Origin: Bradyrhizobium sp. AS23.2
GTDB lineage: Bacteria; Pseudomonadota; Alphaproteobacteria; Rhizobiales; Xanthobacteraceae
NCBI RefSeq assembly: GCF_001908185.1
Contig: NZ_LGHM01000125.1
Location: forward strand, 1-64,000
Length of the DNA: 64,000 nt
Direction of reading: 5' to 3'
A program made the position numbers and the translations under genes. This document shows positions 17,447 to 26,435 of this stretch, one piece after another. Each line of letters begins with the position of its first letter. Position 1 is the stretch's first letter. Below the pieces are notes generated by a model, which was not told the origin of the DNA, ran no database searches, and worked only from the letters and a program-made list of their open reading frames with translations.

Positions 17447-19738
17447 GTGGCCCAGAACACACCATCCAACTGGAAGAGTCGCGTCCGGAATTTCTTCCTG
17501 GACCTGGATGCGCGCATCGACTCCTCGCTGTTCTCCTCAGCCAAGGGCATCCGCGAGCTCTATGAGCGCTATTCGACCTTCATGGACCGCTTCTACGTCG
17601 GGCGGTGGAAGCGCTGGGTGTTCATCGAGCCGCTGTCGGAAGCCGCGACCCTCGGGCTCGGTGGCCTGGTACTGCTGCTCACCCTCGCCATCCCCGCCTT
17701 CCGCGAGACCGCGGACGAGGACTGGCTGAAGAAGTCCGATCTCGCGGTGACGTTCCTCGACCGCTACGGCAACCCGATCGGCAGCCGCGGCATCAAGCAC
17801 AACGACTCGATCCCGCTGGAAGACTTTCCGGACGTGCTGATCAAGGCAACGCTGGCGACCGAAGACCGCCGCTTCTACGACCATTTCGGCATCGACATCG
17901 CCGGCACCGCGCGCGCGCTCGTCACCAACGCGCAGGCAGGCGGCGTCCGCCAGGGCGGCTCGTCGATCACCCAGCAGCTCGCCAAGAACCTGTTCCTGAG
18001 CAATGAGCGCACCATCGAGCGCAAGATCAACGAAGCGTTCCTCGCGATCTGGCTGGAATGGCGCCTGACCAAGAACGAGATCCTCAAGCTCTATCTCGAC
18101 CGCGCCTATATGGGCGGCGGCACTTTCGGCGTCGACGGCGCGGCGCATTTCTACTTCAACAAGTCGGCACGCGACGTGACGCTGGCGGAAGCGGCGATGC
18201 TCGCCGGCCTGTTCAAGGCGCCGACCAAATACGCCCCGCACATCAACCTGCCCGCCGCGCGCGCCCGCGCCAACGTCGTGCTCGACAACCTCGTCGATGC
18301 CGGCTTCATGACCGAGGGCCAGGTGTTCGGCGCCCGCCGCAACCCGGCCTTCGCGGTCGATCGCCGCGACGAGGCTTCGCCGAACTATTATCTCGACTAC
18401 GCCTTCGACGAGATGCGCAAGCTGGTCGACACCTTCCCGAAGTCCTACACCGAGCGAGTCTTCGTGGTACGCCTTGCGATCGACACCAACGTGCAGAAGG
18501 CCGCGGAAGACGCGATCGAGAACCAACTCCGCCAGTTCGGCCGCGACTATCACGCGACGCAGGCGGCGACCGTCGTGTCCGATCTCGACGGCGGCATCCG
18601 CGCCATGGTCGGCGGCCGCGACTACGGCGCAAGCCAGTTCAACCGCGCGTCCGACGCCTATCGCCAGCCCGGCTCGTCGTTCAAACCCTATGTCTACACC
18701 ACTGCGCTCCTGAACGGTTTCACGCCGAACTCCATCGTGGTCGACGGCCCGGTCTGCATCGGCAATTGGTGCCCGCAGAACTATGGCCATTCCTATTCCG
18801 GCTCGGTGACGCTGACACAGGCGATCACGCGCTCAATCAACGTGGTGCCCGTCAAGCTGTCGATCGCGATCGGCCAGAAGGAACAGCCGAAGGCGCCGAA
18901 CCCGGCCAAGATCGGCCGCGCCAAGATCGTCGAGGTCGCCCGCCGCTTCGGTCTCAAGGCGCCCCTGCCCGACACGCCGTCGTTGCCGATCGGCTCGGAC
19001 GAAGTCACCGTGCTCGAGCACGCCGTCGCCTACGCCACGTTCCCCAACCGCGGCAAGTCGGTGACGCCGCACTCCGTGCTGGAGGTGCGCACCGGCGCCG
19101 GTGATCTGGTCTGGCGCTGGGACCGCGACGGCCCGAAGCCGAAGCAGGCCATTCCGCCGAACATCGCCGCCGACATGGCCGGCATGATGAGCCACGTCGT
19201 CAGCGAAGGCACCGCGCGCCGCGCAGCCCTCGACGGCATTCCGACCGCAGGCAAGACCGGCACCACGAATGCTTATCGCGACGCCTGGTTCGTCGGCTAC
19301 ACCGGCAACTTCACCTGCGCGGTCTGGTACGGCAATGACGACTACTCGCCGACCAACCGCATGACCGGCGGCTCACTGCCGGCGCAGACCTGGCACGACA
19401 TCATGGTCGCGGCGCATCAGGGCGTCGAGGTCCGGGAGATTCCCGGCATCGGCATGGGCCAGAAGCTGCCGCCGCAGCAAATCGCCAACGCGCAGGCCAA
19501 TGCTGCGCCGAAGGTGCTGGAGACCAAGCCCGGCCCACCGCCCGTGCTGACCAAGCGCGGTGCCGACATCCTGGTGCGCGTCGAGAAGATGCTCGATGAC
19601 GCGGCCAAGACCGCGAACAAGTCGTCGGCGGCCGACGACGCCGGGGCAGCCAAGCCATCCGCGTCGACGAGTGCGCTCGCCTTCCCGCAGAACTATGCGG
19701 AAGAGAATGCGAACGCATCCGCCCCGCGCAAGAACTGA
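17447..19738 (+). CDS. mrcA: Class A penicillin-binding protein (PBP1A type)
   Basis: 763 residues. A cytosolic N-terminus (1-65) is followed by one transmembrane helix (about 68-85). The glycosyltransferase-51 domain comes next (EDRRFYDHFGID, QGGSSITQQLAKNLFL, about 130-300), then the transpeptidase domain with SxxK (PGSSFKPY), SxN (RSINVVP) and KTGTT motifs. A long A/P/S-rich C-terminal tail ends the protein. The enzyme polymerises and cross-links peptidoglycan in the periplasm. The start is GTG 17447, with AAGGG 6 bases upstream. The DUF1214 gene follows after 9 bp in the same direction. Confidence 0.95.
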   Translation: MAQNTPSNWKSRVRNFFLDLDARIDSSLFSSAKGIRELYERYSTFMDRFYVGRWKRWVFIEPLSEAATLGLGGLVLLLTLAIPAFRETADEDWLKKSDLAVTFLDRYGNPIGSRGIKHNDSIPLEDFPDVLIKATLATEDRRFYDHFGIDIAGTARALVTNAQAGGVRQGGSSITQQLAKNLFLSNERTIERKINEAFLAIWLEWRLTKNEILKLYLDRAYMGGGTFGVDGAAHFYFNKSARDVTLAEAAMLAGLFKAPTKYAPHINLPAARARANVVLDNLVDAGFMTEGQVFGARRNPAFAVDRRDEASPNYYLDYAFDEMRKLVDTFPKSYTERVFVVRLAIDTNVQKAAEDAIENQLRQFGRDYHATQAATVVSDLDGGIRAMVGGRDYGASQFNRASDAYRQPGSSFKPYVYTTALLNGFTPNSIVVDGPVCIGNWCPQNYGHSYSGSVTLTQAITRSINVVPVKLSIAIGQKEQPKAPNPAKIGRAKIVEVARRFGLKAPLPDTPSLPIGSDEVTVLEHAVAYATFPNRGKSVTPHSVLEVRTGAGDLVWRWDRDGPKPKQAIPPNIAADMAGMMSHVVSEGTARRAALDGIPTAGKTGTTNAYRDAWFVGYTGNFTCAVWYGNDDYSPTNRMTGGSLPAQTWHDIMVAAHQGVEVREIPGIGMGQKLPPQQIANAQANAAPKVLETKPGPPPVLTKRGADILVRVEKMLDDAAKTANKSSAADDAGAAKPSASTSALAFPQNYAEENANASAPRKN

Positions 19739-19747
19739 CAAGATCCC

Positions 19748-20326
19748 GTGCGGCTGATCCTGATCACATTGACGGCCCTTCTGCTCGCGACCGCGGTGGG
19801 CGTCGGCGCGACGTGGATGACGACGACGCGCGGCACCGAGATCGGCGCGCTCACCATCGGCGCCTGGACCGCGCGGCCGCGCACCGGCACCGCCGACGTC
19901 GATCCCTATTCGCGCGCCACCATCGTGCGCAACGGCGAGCTGCCGATCGGCACCGGCGACGGCGTCGCCTTCACCGCGACCGCCGACGACAAGAAGAAGG
20001 CGCTCGACGGCCGCTGCGATGTCGTCGTCTCCGGCGTGACGCCGCCGGCGCGATTCTGGACACTGACGCTCTATGACCGCAACGGCCACCTCGTCGCCAA
20101 CACGCTGCAGCGCTACGGCTTCACCAGCCAGGAGATCGTGCGGCAATCCGACGGCACGTTCGAGATCCACATCGCCTCGCGCTCGCGCTCCGGCAACTGG
20201 CTGCCGACCGGCGGCATCGAGCGCTACGCGCTGATGCTGCGCCTCTACGACACGCCGGTCGGCGTTGCCACGCGCACCCAGCGCGATGCACCGATGCCCA
20301 CGATCAAGACGGTGGGCTGCTCATGA
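19748..20326 (+). CDS. DUF1214 domain membrane-anchored protein
   Basis: 192 residues with an N-terminal signal anchor (ILITLTALLLATAVGVGAT). The C-terminal DUF1214 domain is marked by RFWTLTLYDRNGHLVAN and SRSGNWLPTG. It is probably attached to the inner membrane facing the periplasm. DUF1214 is regularly paired with DUF1254, as here. The gene starts with GTG 9 bp after PBP1A and overlaps the DUF1254 gene by 4 bp, so all three are probably co-transcribed. The biochemical role is unknown. Confidence 0.88.
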   Translation: MRLILITLTALLLATAVGVGATWMTTTRGTEIGALTIGAWTARPRTGTADVDPYSRATIVRNGELPIGTGDGVAFTATADDKKKALDGRCDVVVSGVTPPARFWTLTLYDRNGHLVANTLQRYGFTSQEIVRQSDGTFEIHIASRSRSGNWLPTGGIERYALMLRLYDTPVGVATRTQRDAPMPTIKTVGCS

Positions 20327-20908
20327 TCCGGCTCCTCTTCACCATCGTTGCGGGCGTGCTGCTGGGCCTCGTGGTCCATCTCGTCAGTGTGCTGGCGCTG
20401 CCGCGGATCGCGACGCAGGACGCCTATTCGCGGCTGACGCCGATGACCAAGCTCAACGGCGTCACGCAGCTCCCCCCTCGCCGATCCCAACACCTCGCCG
20501 ATGCCGTTCATGGATCCGGCCTTCGCGATCGCGATCTGCCGCTACGACCTGTCGGGCGGGCCGATCAAGCTGACGGTGCCCGTCAGCCAGGCCTACACAT
20601 CGGTGTCGTTCTACACCCGCAACGAGATCGCCTATTACGCCATCAACGACCGCTCGGCCGGCAAGAAGGTGATCGAGCTCGACCTGATGACAGAGCCGCA
20701 GCACGAAGACCTGCCCGAGGACGAGGAGGTCACCGCGGCCGACCGCCTGATCATCGATTCCCCGAGCACGACCGGCCTGATCGTGATGAAGGCGCTCGCC
20801 GCCGAGCCCGGCCTGATGCAGCAGGCGCAGGCCTCGCTCGCAGCCGCGACCTGCGCGCCGCAGACCGAGCCGCCAGCCAAGACCGAAGCGCCGCGCGGCC
20901 GGCGCTGA
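20323..20908 (+). pseudogene. DUF1254 domain membrane protein, frameshifted
   Basis: The N-terminal part (MIRLLFTIVAGVLLGLVVHL, a signal anchor) starts by ATGA overlap with the DUF1214 gene and runs to NGVTQLP. The rest (MPFMDPAFAIAICRYDLSGGP to APRGRR) is in another frame. Removing one base of the C6 run at 20472-20477 restores LPLADPNTSPMPFMDP and a normal protein of about 194 residues. Without correction the frame continues out of register to 20931. The sequence after the break is well preserved, which suggests a recent mutation or a base-call error. Confidence 0.85.
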
Positions 20909-21088
20909 GGCTTGCCGTTTCGGCAGCGTGAAACAAAAACTGAAAAACAACCCCATGCACAGTAGAAGCGGGCTCGCCGGGTGGTGCCCGGTGCTTTCTG
21001 CGAAGCTACGGACGGGTTGGAGGAAAGCATTCGTTCGGCGCAGCAGCCGGTCGATTGCTGAGAAACTGTACCGCGTGCGAATTTTAGC
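20909..21088. other. Intergenic stretch without a gene
   Basis: The segment after the DUF1254 gene contains the short string AACCCCATGCACAGTAGAA, which I recall as a recurring intergenic motif in Bradyrhizobium, and no supported gene. It leads directly into the left copy of the 160-bp repeat. Confidence 0.4.
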
Positions 21089-21246
21089 GTGACTTGAGGT
21101 TATCGGTCCGCGCTTCTCGGTCCGACGACCCGTTTGCATGGCGTGATGCTCTGCTCAATTTTGACACGTCGGGCAAAACACTGGCAGAATGACATCATCG
21201 AAAATTCGTAACACCCGCGCGGAGCAATCCGTCGCGGGTTTTTCAT
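21089..21246. repeat. Dispersed ~160-bp repeat, copy A
   Basis: This segment aligns along its whole length with 27331-27490 in the same orientation, at roughly 85% identity by eye. A 49-bp stretch around CTCAATTTTGACACGTCGGG is identical. The right end forms a terminator-like hairpin (CCCGCG ... CGCGGG followed by TTTTTC). The two copies bracket the 6-kb mosaic of small secreted and membrane genes. From 21247 to 21579 I see no gene. Confidence 0.85.
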
Positions 21247-21579
21247 CTCTGGAGTCTGATTGCCATGACCAAAGGATCGCCATCACTTTCTACGACAAGC
21301 CAAGCCACCGGACCGACGAGATTGGGACTGGATCTGGACGGCTCGGGTTGAGCCAACCTCAGCGCTCACTATCGAAATGTCGGCCATTGAGCCCCGTAGC
21401 GGAATTGACCGAAGGTTTCCGGCTTCCCTCGATTACGCCTCCGGTACCCCTTCATGCTCACCGCTGCGACAAAAGCCCTTTCTGTGCGCTCATTTATCGA
21501 GCAGCATAGGTTCAATCCCGCTAACGGAAGCACCAAGATCACGAGAGCGCTGTTCTCATTGCCTCAGGCGGCGCAGGCC

Positions 21580-22002
21580 TCATTGCTTTGGCGTTTTCGG
21601 TGCACGCTTTTTCGGTCTCGGGCCACCTGGCGCCCCGGCCTCGTCCCCATGGCAAGGCCAAGCATCTCTGAACGCGTCGAGAGCAAGGGTAATCCCCGGT
21701 TCGTTCAGTCGATCCGGATTGCTGTCAATGTATTGAAGAAGGACCTTGGCACTTTCCAAGATACTGCCTTGCGCGGGGGGGCATGCACGCACCCCAGCTG
21801 GCAGATTTGGCGCAAAAAGCATCGCAGTCTCGATCATTCCCTCGCACGCGCCGGCGAACCGGGCTTCGTCCTGATCGCGAAACGATTTCTGAACGAGAAG
21901 TCCGCAAGATTTCTGCGCGTCGGCCCCTTTATCGACGACCGTGCCGCTGGCCTTTCCAACGAGCAAGAGGATCAGGCCGGCAAGAATGATATGGACCCGC
22001 AT
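21580..22002 (-). CDS. Rap1a/Tai-like small exported protein
   Basis: 140 residues: a signal peptide (HIILAGLILLLVGKASG), then a domain of about 85 residues with the Rap1a/Tai pattern of CEGMIETA, CPPAQGSI, a VLLQYIDSNPDRL helix and ALDAFRDAWPC at the end. A basic tail follows. Members include type VI secretion amidase immunity proteins of the periplasm, but many are stand-alone proteins of unknown role. No amidase effector or T6SS gene is nearby. A G7 run at 21774-21780 lies inside the frame and leaves it intact. Confidence 0.7.
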   Translation of the reverse strand: MRVHIILAGLILLLVGKASGTVVDKGADAQKSCGLLVQKSFRDQDEARFAGACEGMIETAMLFAPNLPAGVRACPPAQGSILESAKVLLQYIDSNPDRLNEPGITLALDAFRDAWPCHGDEAGAPGGPRPKKRAPKTPKQ

Positions 22003-22319
22003 CAGCGTCCCCCGATTACGGCGCAGAAACCGCGGCCATCAGCGCCCTGATGGCAGCAAACTTCAATCCCGCGCGCCCTTGCGCGAAACCTTGATGAACT
22101 ACAGACAGATTTTGAGGAGCGTCTATCAACCTGCCGCCTGCGCGAGTCGCATTGATCGATTGACGCCAGTGCTCGACCGTTCGAGGCACGCCAACGACTG
22201 CCTGTCGATGACCCCGATGTCCAGGACGAGCGCCGCAGACTGCAGCATCCGGGCGTTAGGGCCATTGTCCAAGCGAGACAGCCGATCAGGAAAGCTGGAT
22301 GAACTCAACCCTGAGGAAC
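22003..22319. other. Intergenic stretch without a supported gene
   Basis: Short frames exist on both strands (for example 22126-22308 minus, 60 codons) but none has a clear ribosome binding site, domain or convincing codon pattern. I see no repeat or strong hairpin. Confidence 0.4.
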
Positions 22320-23021
22320 CTAGCTTCGAGCGGGTTCAAGCTGCACCGTTTTTCGTCCCCCGTTCAGCTCTCTGAGGCGGTTTACATATTCCTCAGGCTT
22401 CAGCAGATGGAACGGAGCGTTGAGGCCCATGAAAGTCGCTATGCGGCCGATAAAAGCAGTGCAGTTGGTCGTCGCCGCATTCCATAGCGGCGAAGTCTCC
22501 TGCAGGTGCTTGATATAAGCGAAGACCCTCTTGGCATCGGCCTCATTCAGGTAGACGCGATAGCTGGCCGTCAAATATTGCTCGTCAAGGTCGCCATAGG
22601 TCGCGCCTGTCTCAGAGGGAACAAACATGACGTGTCCCAAAATGTACGGCACCTCGTCGCCGGCCGGGGCCAGACCAGCGACCTCAACCTGCTTTTCGCT
22701 CGTCTTCCCGTACCAGACGAATGCATGACCATACGTTGCCGCCGTGCGGGCACGAAAATCAACGTAGTAGGGGCCGAGGGCAGTAGCTCTTCGAGTCGGC
22801 CTTGCATCTGATGCGGCCGACGGGGCATTCGGCGTAGCAGCGGCCATGCTGTCCGCATGCTTCATCGCCGAATTGGGGAGAGCATCCCGTTGTTGAAGGT
22901 CGGAGTGTGACCCGATGGGTTGGGCGCTACTGATCCCGGTCTCCAAGCTCACGAAGACCGCCAACAAGGCGACCTTTGCAAGAAGGCCCAGACCCGGACA
23001 CCTCCGAATCATTCCCACCAT
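22320..23021 (-). CDS. Exported protein with a possible Cys-His papain-like domain
   Basis: 233 residues from ATG 23021, with AAGGGG 8 bases upstream. It has a signal peptide (VALLAVFVSLETGISSAQ), an A/S/P-rich linker (about 40-80) and a compact domain (about 83-225). In this domain GHAFVWYG carries H99 and NAATTNCTAFIGRIATFMGL carries C187. A His before a Cys in a secreted domain of this size recalls circularly permuted papain-fold hydrolases such as the DUF4105/Lnb N-terminal group, whose motifs also include GH and YNCT. This is motif resemblance only; the third catalytic residue is not identified. Confidence 0.65.
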   Translation of the reverse strand: MVGMIRRCPGLGLLAKVALLAVFVSLETGISSAQPIGSHSDLQQRDALPNSAMKHADSMAAATPNAPSAASDARPTRRATALGPYYVDFRARTAATYGHAFVWYGKTSEKQVEVAGLAPAGDEVPYILGHVMFVPSETGATYGDLDEQYLTASYRVYLNEADAKRVFAYIKHLQETSPLWNAATTNCTAFIGRIATFMGLNAPFHLLKPEEYVNRLRELNGGRKTVQLEPARS

Positions 23022-23110
23022 CTTCGAATCCCCTTGGATCCAAGATCCGATGTCACAGGTAGTCCGCCTACCCCAAACGAACGCCGCTGGCGTACGAATG
23101 GATAGTCAGA

Positions 23111-23311
23111 TCACCCCTTGGTCACCAACGGGGCCGGGGCCGCGACCGGGTATTTGCCCACGGGGCTCTTACCGACGGGGTATTTGCCGACGGGGTATTT
23201 GCCGACCGGTGCGGGGGCGGCAGCGACCGGTTGCGGCCGAGGCAGGTCGGCGGCAACTGCGGTTCCTACGAAAGCCAAAGAAGCGGCACCAAGGATCACG
23301 ACTCTCAGCAT
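23111..23311 (-). CDS. Small exported protein with GKYPV pentapeptide repeats
   Basis: 66 residues: a signal peptide (VVILGAASLAFVGTAVA) followed by a short mature chain built of four PVGKYP-type pentapeptides (one reads GKSP) and an A/P-rich end. ATG 23311 has a GAG-containing ribosome binding site. The repeats are encoded by a 15-bp tandem array. The mature peptide is basic and proline-rich, suggesting an extended, surface- or wall-binding peptide, but the function is unknown. Confidence 0.65.
   Translation of the reverse strand: MLRVVILGAASLAFVGTAVAADLPRPQPVAAAPAPVGKYPVGKYPVGKSPVGKYPVAAPAPLVTKG
23144..23203. repeat. Tandem 15-bp repeat, four copies
   Basis: Four consecutive 15-bp units of the type GACGGGGTATTTGCC: two are identical, one differs at one base, and one (23159-23173) differs at four bases. 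They lie in frame inside the small exported protein and encode its PVGKY units. Copy number could vary among strains. Confidence 0.85.
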
Positions 23312-23522
23312 TGCGTTCTCACCATGATTCGAGTGGACTTGACTTCACCTGACACGCATAGGAATAACCCGACGCTCACCTCAACGGCAACGAATAGACC
23401 GAGGAGTTGGCAGTTCGGACAGTCGTTTCTCGCCGTATGTTGCGAAAATGGCACGAAAATAGAGCAGTTTGGTTCCAAGTCGATTTTGCGGTCCCGCAGA
23501 TCAAGGCCCGCCGGCACCTACT

Positions 23523-24107
23523 TTAAAATATCCACGGGAAGACCCGATCGGTCCGCGCCATATACTCGCTATAGTTGTCCCCAAACGTCTGCAGCATCAT
23601 TCGCTCTTCTCGTGCGACGCGGCCAAAGAATAAAATCCCGAAGCCAGCCAGGCCCGCGAAACCGGCAATCCAATTCGGCAGCAGCAATGCCTGGGCGATA
23701 GCCCACAGCCAAAATGCCGAATACATCGGGTGTCGAACTCTCCGGTAAATCCCTTCCGTCACCAGTTTATGATTCTCCCGCACGTCGAGGCTGATCGACC
23801 AATTCCGGCCGAGTGCACGGTGGGTCAGGTGAAACACGCCCAAGGCCGCAACCGCAAACAGAGACCCCAGCCAAGCCAGCGCGGGGTGGAAGCTGTAAGC
23901 TGCGAAACGGGGCATTCCTGTCGCTACGTAGACCAGCGGCACAAGGCCAAGTCCGGAAAGAGATATGAGCAGGAGCGCAGTTTCCAGGGGGCCGCGAGCG
24001 CTCCGCACAACCTTCTCACGGCGGGAACGCCGCGCGTACTTATGACGTATGAGGTACCAGCCGATCGCCATTGCAACGAAAATGACTTTTGAAATAGTGG
24101 GCGTCAT
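23523..24107 (-). CDS. Isoprenylcysteine carboxyl methyltransferase (ICMT) family membrane protein
   Basis: 194 residues with about five membrane helices and the C-terminal ICMT/NnrU-like signature YRRVRHPMYSAFWLW, followed by REERMMLQTFGDNYSEYMAR. In eukaryotes the family methylates prenylated cysteines; bacterial members are methyltransferase-like integral membrane proteins with mostly unknown substrates. It is 6 bp downstream of the membrane hydrolase-like gene on the same strand, so the two are likely an operon. Confidence 0.85.
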   Translation of the reverse strand: MTPTISKVIFVAMAIGWYLIRHKYARRSRREKVVRSARGPLETALLLISLSGLGLVPLVYVATGMPRFAAYSFHPALAWLGSLFAVAALGVFHLTHRALGRNWSISLDVRENHKLVTEGIYRRVRHPMYSAFWLWAIAQALLLPNWIAGFAGLAGFGILFFGRVAREERMMLQTFGDNYSEYMARTDRVFPWIF

Positions 24108-24113
24108 CTGAAA

Positions 24114-25367
24114 TTAGGCTGCCACGACCGGACTGCCCAGCAGTTCACTGTCCGACAGCGGCGCGCCCGCGATAAGTCCACCATCGTCAGCGATCATTGA
24201 CAAGGCGCCATCGGGGGCGAGCGTCTGGGCTTTGGCTGAAACAGGTCCGCATGTCAGCATGAAGTAGTCGTACGATGATCGCCTGTCATTTCCACTGACG
24301 AACTGGCAGTGCACGCGGAAGAAATTGAAGCGGATGCGTCGATATATGTCGTCGTCAAGCATTCGACTAAGCCTAACGACCCTGACGGTCGCCTCGTTTT
24401 CTGTCGACAAGCCCATTTCGGCCATTGGCCGGCTTTTGTAAAAGTTCAACGGGTCGATGAGGGCCTGATAGTCGCCCCAAAAGATCCCGCGCGATTTGGC
24501 GACGCGTTCCACCGTCATGCGAAAGCGTATTGCCTTCGGGTGCAGGCCAATCTTGAGTATGGATGATCCAACGCTCAAGAATGTGACGGGAACTTTGTTC
24601 TGACCGAGCGCAGGTTCCAGCTTCAGGGCGCGATCAAGCAGATCAACCGCAAGTACGGCGCCAAGACTGTGCCCTATGACCAAAATTTCGTCTGCGGCAG
24701 AGCTGCTCGCCGCAGCCACAAGCTCGGCGGCCAACCTGTCCAGCCTCTGCTCGATTTCCGAATTGCCGCGTTGAATATACTCGCGAGAAAAAATCCAATC
24801 GTCGAACAAGTTGCCCAGGTGCAGCCAGCGCCACGGGCCCGCCAAAACGGCAGCGCCCCCGAAGAGACCACCACCGGCAGCAATCGGAATCGATCCGGTG
24901 ATTTTGAATGCAAAGACGCCAATCAAGAAGGCGGCCGCAATGAGCAATCCGAACGTGACCCATGGATAGAGAAAGAAAAGCGCGTAGCGCCAGTTGGTCA
25001 GCAAGTAACGCCAAAGAGTGCCGGACGAAACGAAATCCAGAAACGCAAGAACGCCGACGAAAATGCGGGAGCCAATGCTTCGACGCCCGAAGCCCTCAAT
25101 TACGTCGAGCCATCGGACCAGACGGTAATCGGTTTCGACGAGCCAACCGGGGCCGGTTGTGGTCACGTTCCACCGTGCCCGGTCGGCGGTGTCATGCGAA
25201 CCGTCAACGACCGCTTTCACTGACCAGGCACGCTGGAACCTGGCAATCTCGCGCACGAAGCGTCGTCGCGCGCTGACCTGCGACGTGATTGGATCATAGC
25301 CGCCGATGTGGAATACCAGCCGCTTCGTCACAGGCTTTCCGGACATGGCCTTTGTCCGCGGACTCAT
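24114..25367 (-). CDS. Membrane protein with lipase-like GHSLG hydrolase domain
   Basis: About 417 residues from ATG 25367; ATG 25346 and GTG 25427 are alternatives. The N-terminal region opens with VFHIGGYD. Two or three membrane helices follow in the centre (YALFFLYPWVTFGLLIAAAF, then a Gly/Ala-rich one). After these comes ADEILVIGHSLGAVLAVDLL, the nucleophile elbow of alpha/beta-hydrolases. The order of lipase-like start, inserted membrane hairpin and catalytic serine suggests a membrane-embedded esterase or lipase. The substrate is unknown. It precedes the ICMT-family gene by 6 bp and is divergent from the SGNH hydrolase gene. Confidence 0.75.
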   Translation of the reverse strand: MSPRTKAMSGKPVTKRLVFHIGGYDPITSQVSARRRFVREIARFQRAWSVKAVVDGSHDTADRARWNVTTTGPGWLVETDYRLVRWLDVIEGFGRRSIGSRIFVGVLAFLDFVSSGTLWRYLLTNWRYALFFLYPWVTFGLLIAAAFLIGVFAFKITGSIPIAAGGGLFGGAAVLAGPWRWLHLGNLFDDWIFSREYIQRGNSEIEQRLDRLAAELVAAASSSAADEILVIGHSLGAVLAVDLLDRALKLEPALGQNKVPVTFLSVGSSILKIGLHPKAIRFRMTVERVAKSRGIFWGDYQALIDPLNFYKSRPMAEMGLSTENEATVRVVRLSRMLDDDIYRRIRFNFFRVHCQFVSGNDRRSSYDYFMLTCGPVSAKAQTLAPDGALSMIADDGGLIAGAPLSDSELLGSPVVAA

Positions 25368-25464
25368 CGTGTTACTCGCTGCCCACGCGTCATTCGACCT
25401 GCAATCGAACGAAACGTTTGCTGCCACGGGTTGTCAAGAGAGAATCGACCAGTTATGGGGGAGC

Positions 25465-26253
25465 ATGGGTCGATTTATTTCGCCATGCGTAACCCGAACC
25501 GCTCGAACAATAGCGTCGATCGGTGCTGCCATGATTATCGGATTGTCCAGCACGGCGCCCTCTCAGGCACAGGACGAGATATCGTCCGGAGAGAGGTGCC
25601 TTGCGGCAAATTTGGATATCTCGCTGGGCGCGCAATTGCCCCGCACAGCGGCGCGCTTGAAATCTGGTGAGCCGCTAAAGATTGTCGCGATCGGATCATC
25701 GTCGACAGTAGGACTCTGGCAGCTTAGGTCCGCGGCCACATATCCGGAGGTGATGCGTCGAGAGCTCTCAAGGCTTAGATCGAACGCCAAGATCAACGTT
25801 ATCAACAGCGGTCGAGTCGGCGACACGATTCCGAACAACATCGCACGCTTCGAGCGTGATGTTTTCGCCCACGCACCTGATCTCGTTATCTGGCAATTGG
25901 GCACCAATGACGTCGCCTGGGGTGGCCGGCCAGACCAAGGCCTCAAGACGAGCGTTCTTGAAGGGGTAAGGGCACTCAAGGCAGGGGCTGCCGATGTCGT
26001 GCTGATGGATCTGCAATATGCGCCGCAAGTGCTCGCTTCCGCTAGCTACCCAACGATGGAGGGTATCATCGCGGATGTCGCGAAGCAGGAACGGGTCGGG
26101 CTATTCTCTCGTTTTGCGCTCATGCGAAACTCGATCAGTGCCGGAGTTGCGCAAAGCGCGCTTGTAACGTGGGACGGATTGCACAACACCGCCGATGGCT
26201 ATGACTGCATTGGACGAGCCCTTGCCCGGGCCATCTCAACGAGTGCGCGTTGA
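25465..26253 (+). CDS. Exported SGNH/GDSL-family hydrolase
   Basis: 262 residues from ATG 25465, whose product begins with a signal peptide (TIASIGAAMIIGLSSTAPSQ). A longer frame opens at 25306 but overlaps the divergent gene. SGNH blocks are visible: block I IVAIGSSSTVG (nucleophile serine), Asn in block II (NVINSGRVGDT), block III LGTNDVAWG, and block V DGLHNTADGYDCIG with the Asp-His pair. The protein is probably a periplasmic esterase or acyl-ester hydrolase acting on a polysaccharide or lipid substrate. No glycan operon is adjacent. Confidence 0.82.
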   Translation: MGRFISPCVTRTARTIASIGAAMIIGLSSTAPSQAQDEISSGERCLAANLDISLGAQLPRTAARLKSGEPLKIVAIGSSSTVGLWQLRSAATYPEVMRRELSRLRSNAKINVINSGRVGDTIPNNIARFERDVFAHAPDLVIWQLGTNDVAWGGRPDQGLKTSVLEGVRALKAGAADVVLMDLQYAPQVLASASYPTMEGIIADVAKQERVGLFSRFALMRNSISAGVAQSALVTWDGLHNTADGYDCIGRALARAISTSAR

Positions 26254-26435
26254 GAGTTCCTAGCTCAGGTGAATCGAAGGCTGCGGCTTCACATGAATTT
26301 GAGCGCCGGCCGGGACAGTGGCGCCGAGCGTGCAAATTCCCGCGAACGCGACCAAAGACAAATTCTCCTCGACGATCACCGCAGCTCTCGCAGTGGTGAC
26401 AGCTATTCGCACCGACGCTGTCAGGAGGTGCGCTC

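Noticed and set aside
21183..21246. Repeat end considered as a tRNA gene or tRNA remnant because of CCCGCG...CGCGGG
   Set aside because: No cloverleaf, T-loop or anticodon arm can be drawn; it fits a terminator-like hairpin.
22126..22308. 60-codon minus-strand frame between the Rap1a-like and Cys-His genes
   Set aside because: No ribosome binding site or domain, and another overlapping frame is equally open.
23144..23203. Short tandem repeats considered as a CRISPR array
   Set aside because: Units are 15 bp, contiguous without spacers, and encode in-frame pentapeptides.
25306..25464. Longer N-terminus for the SGNH hydrolase
   Set aside because: It overlaps the divergent gene and puts the signal peptide about 65 residues into the protein; ATG 25465 places the leader at the N-terminus.
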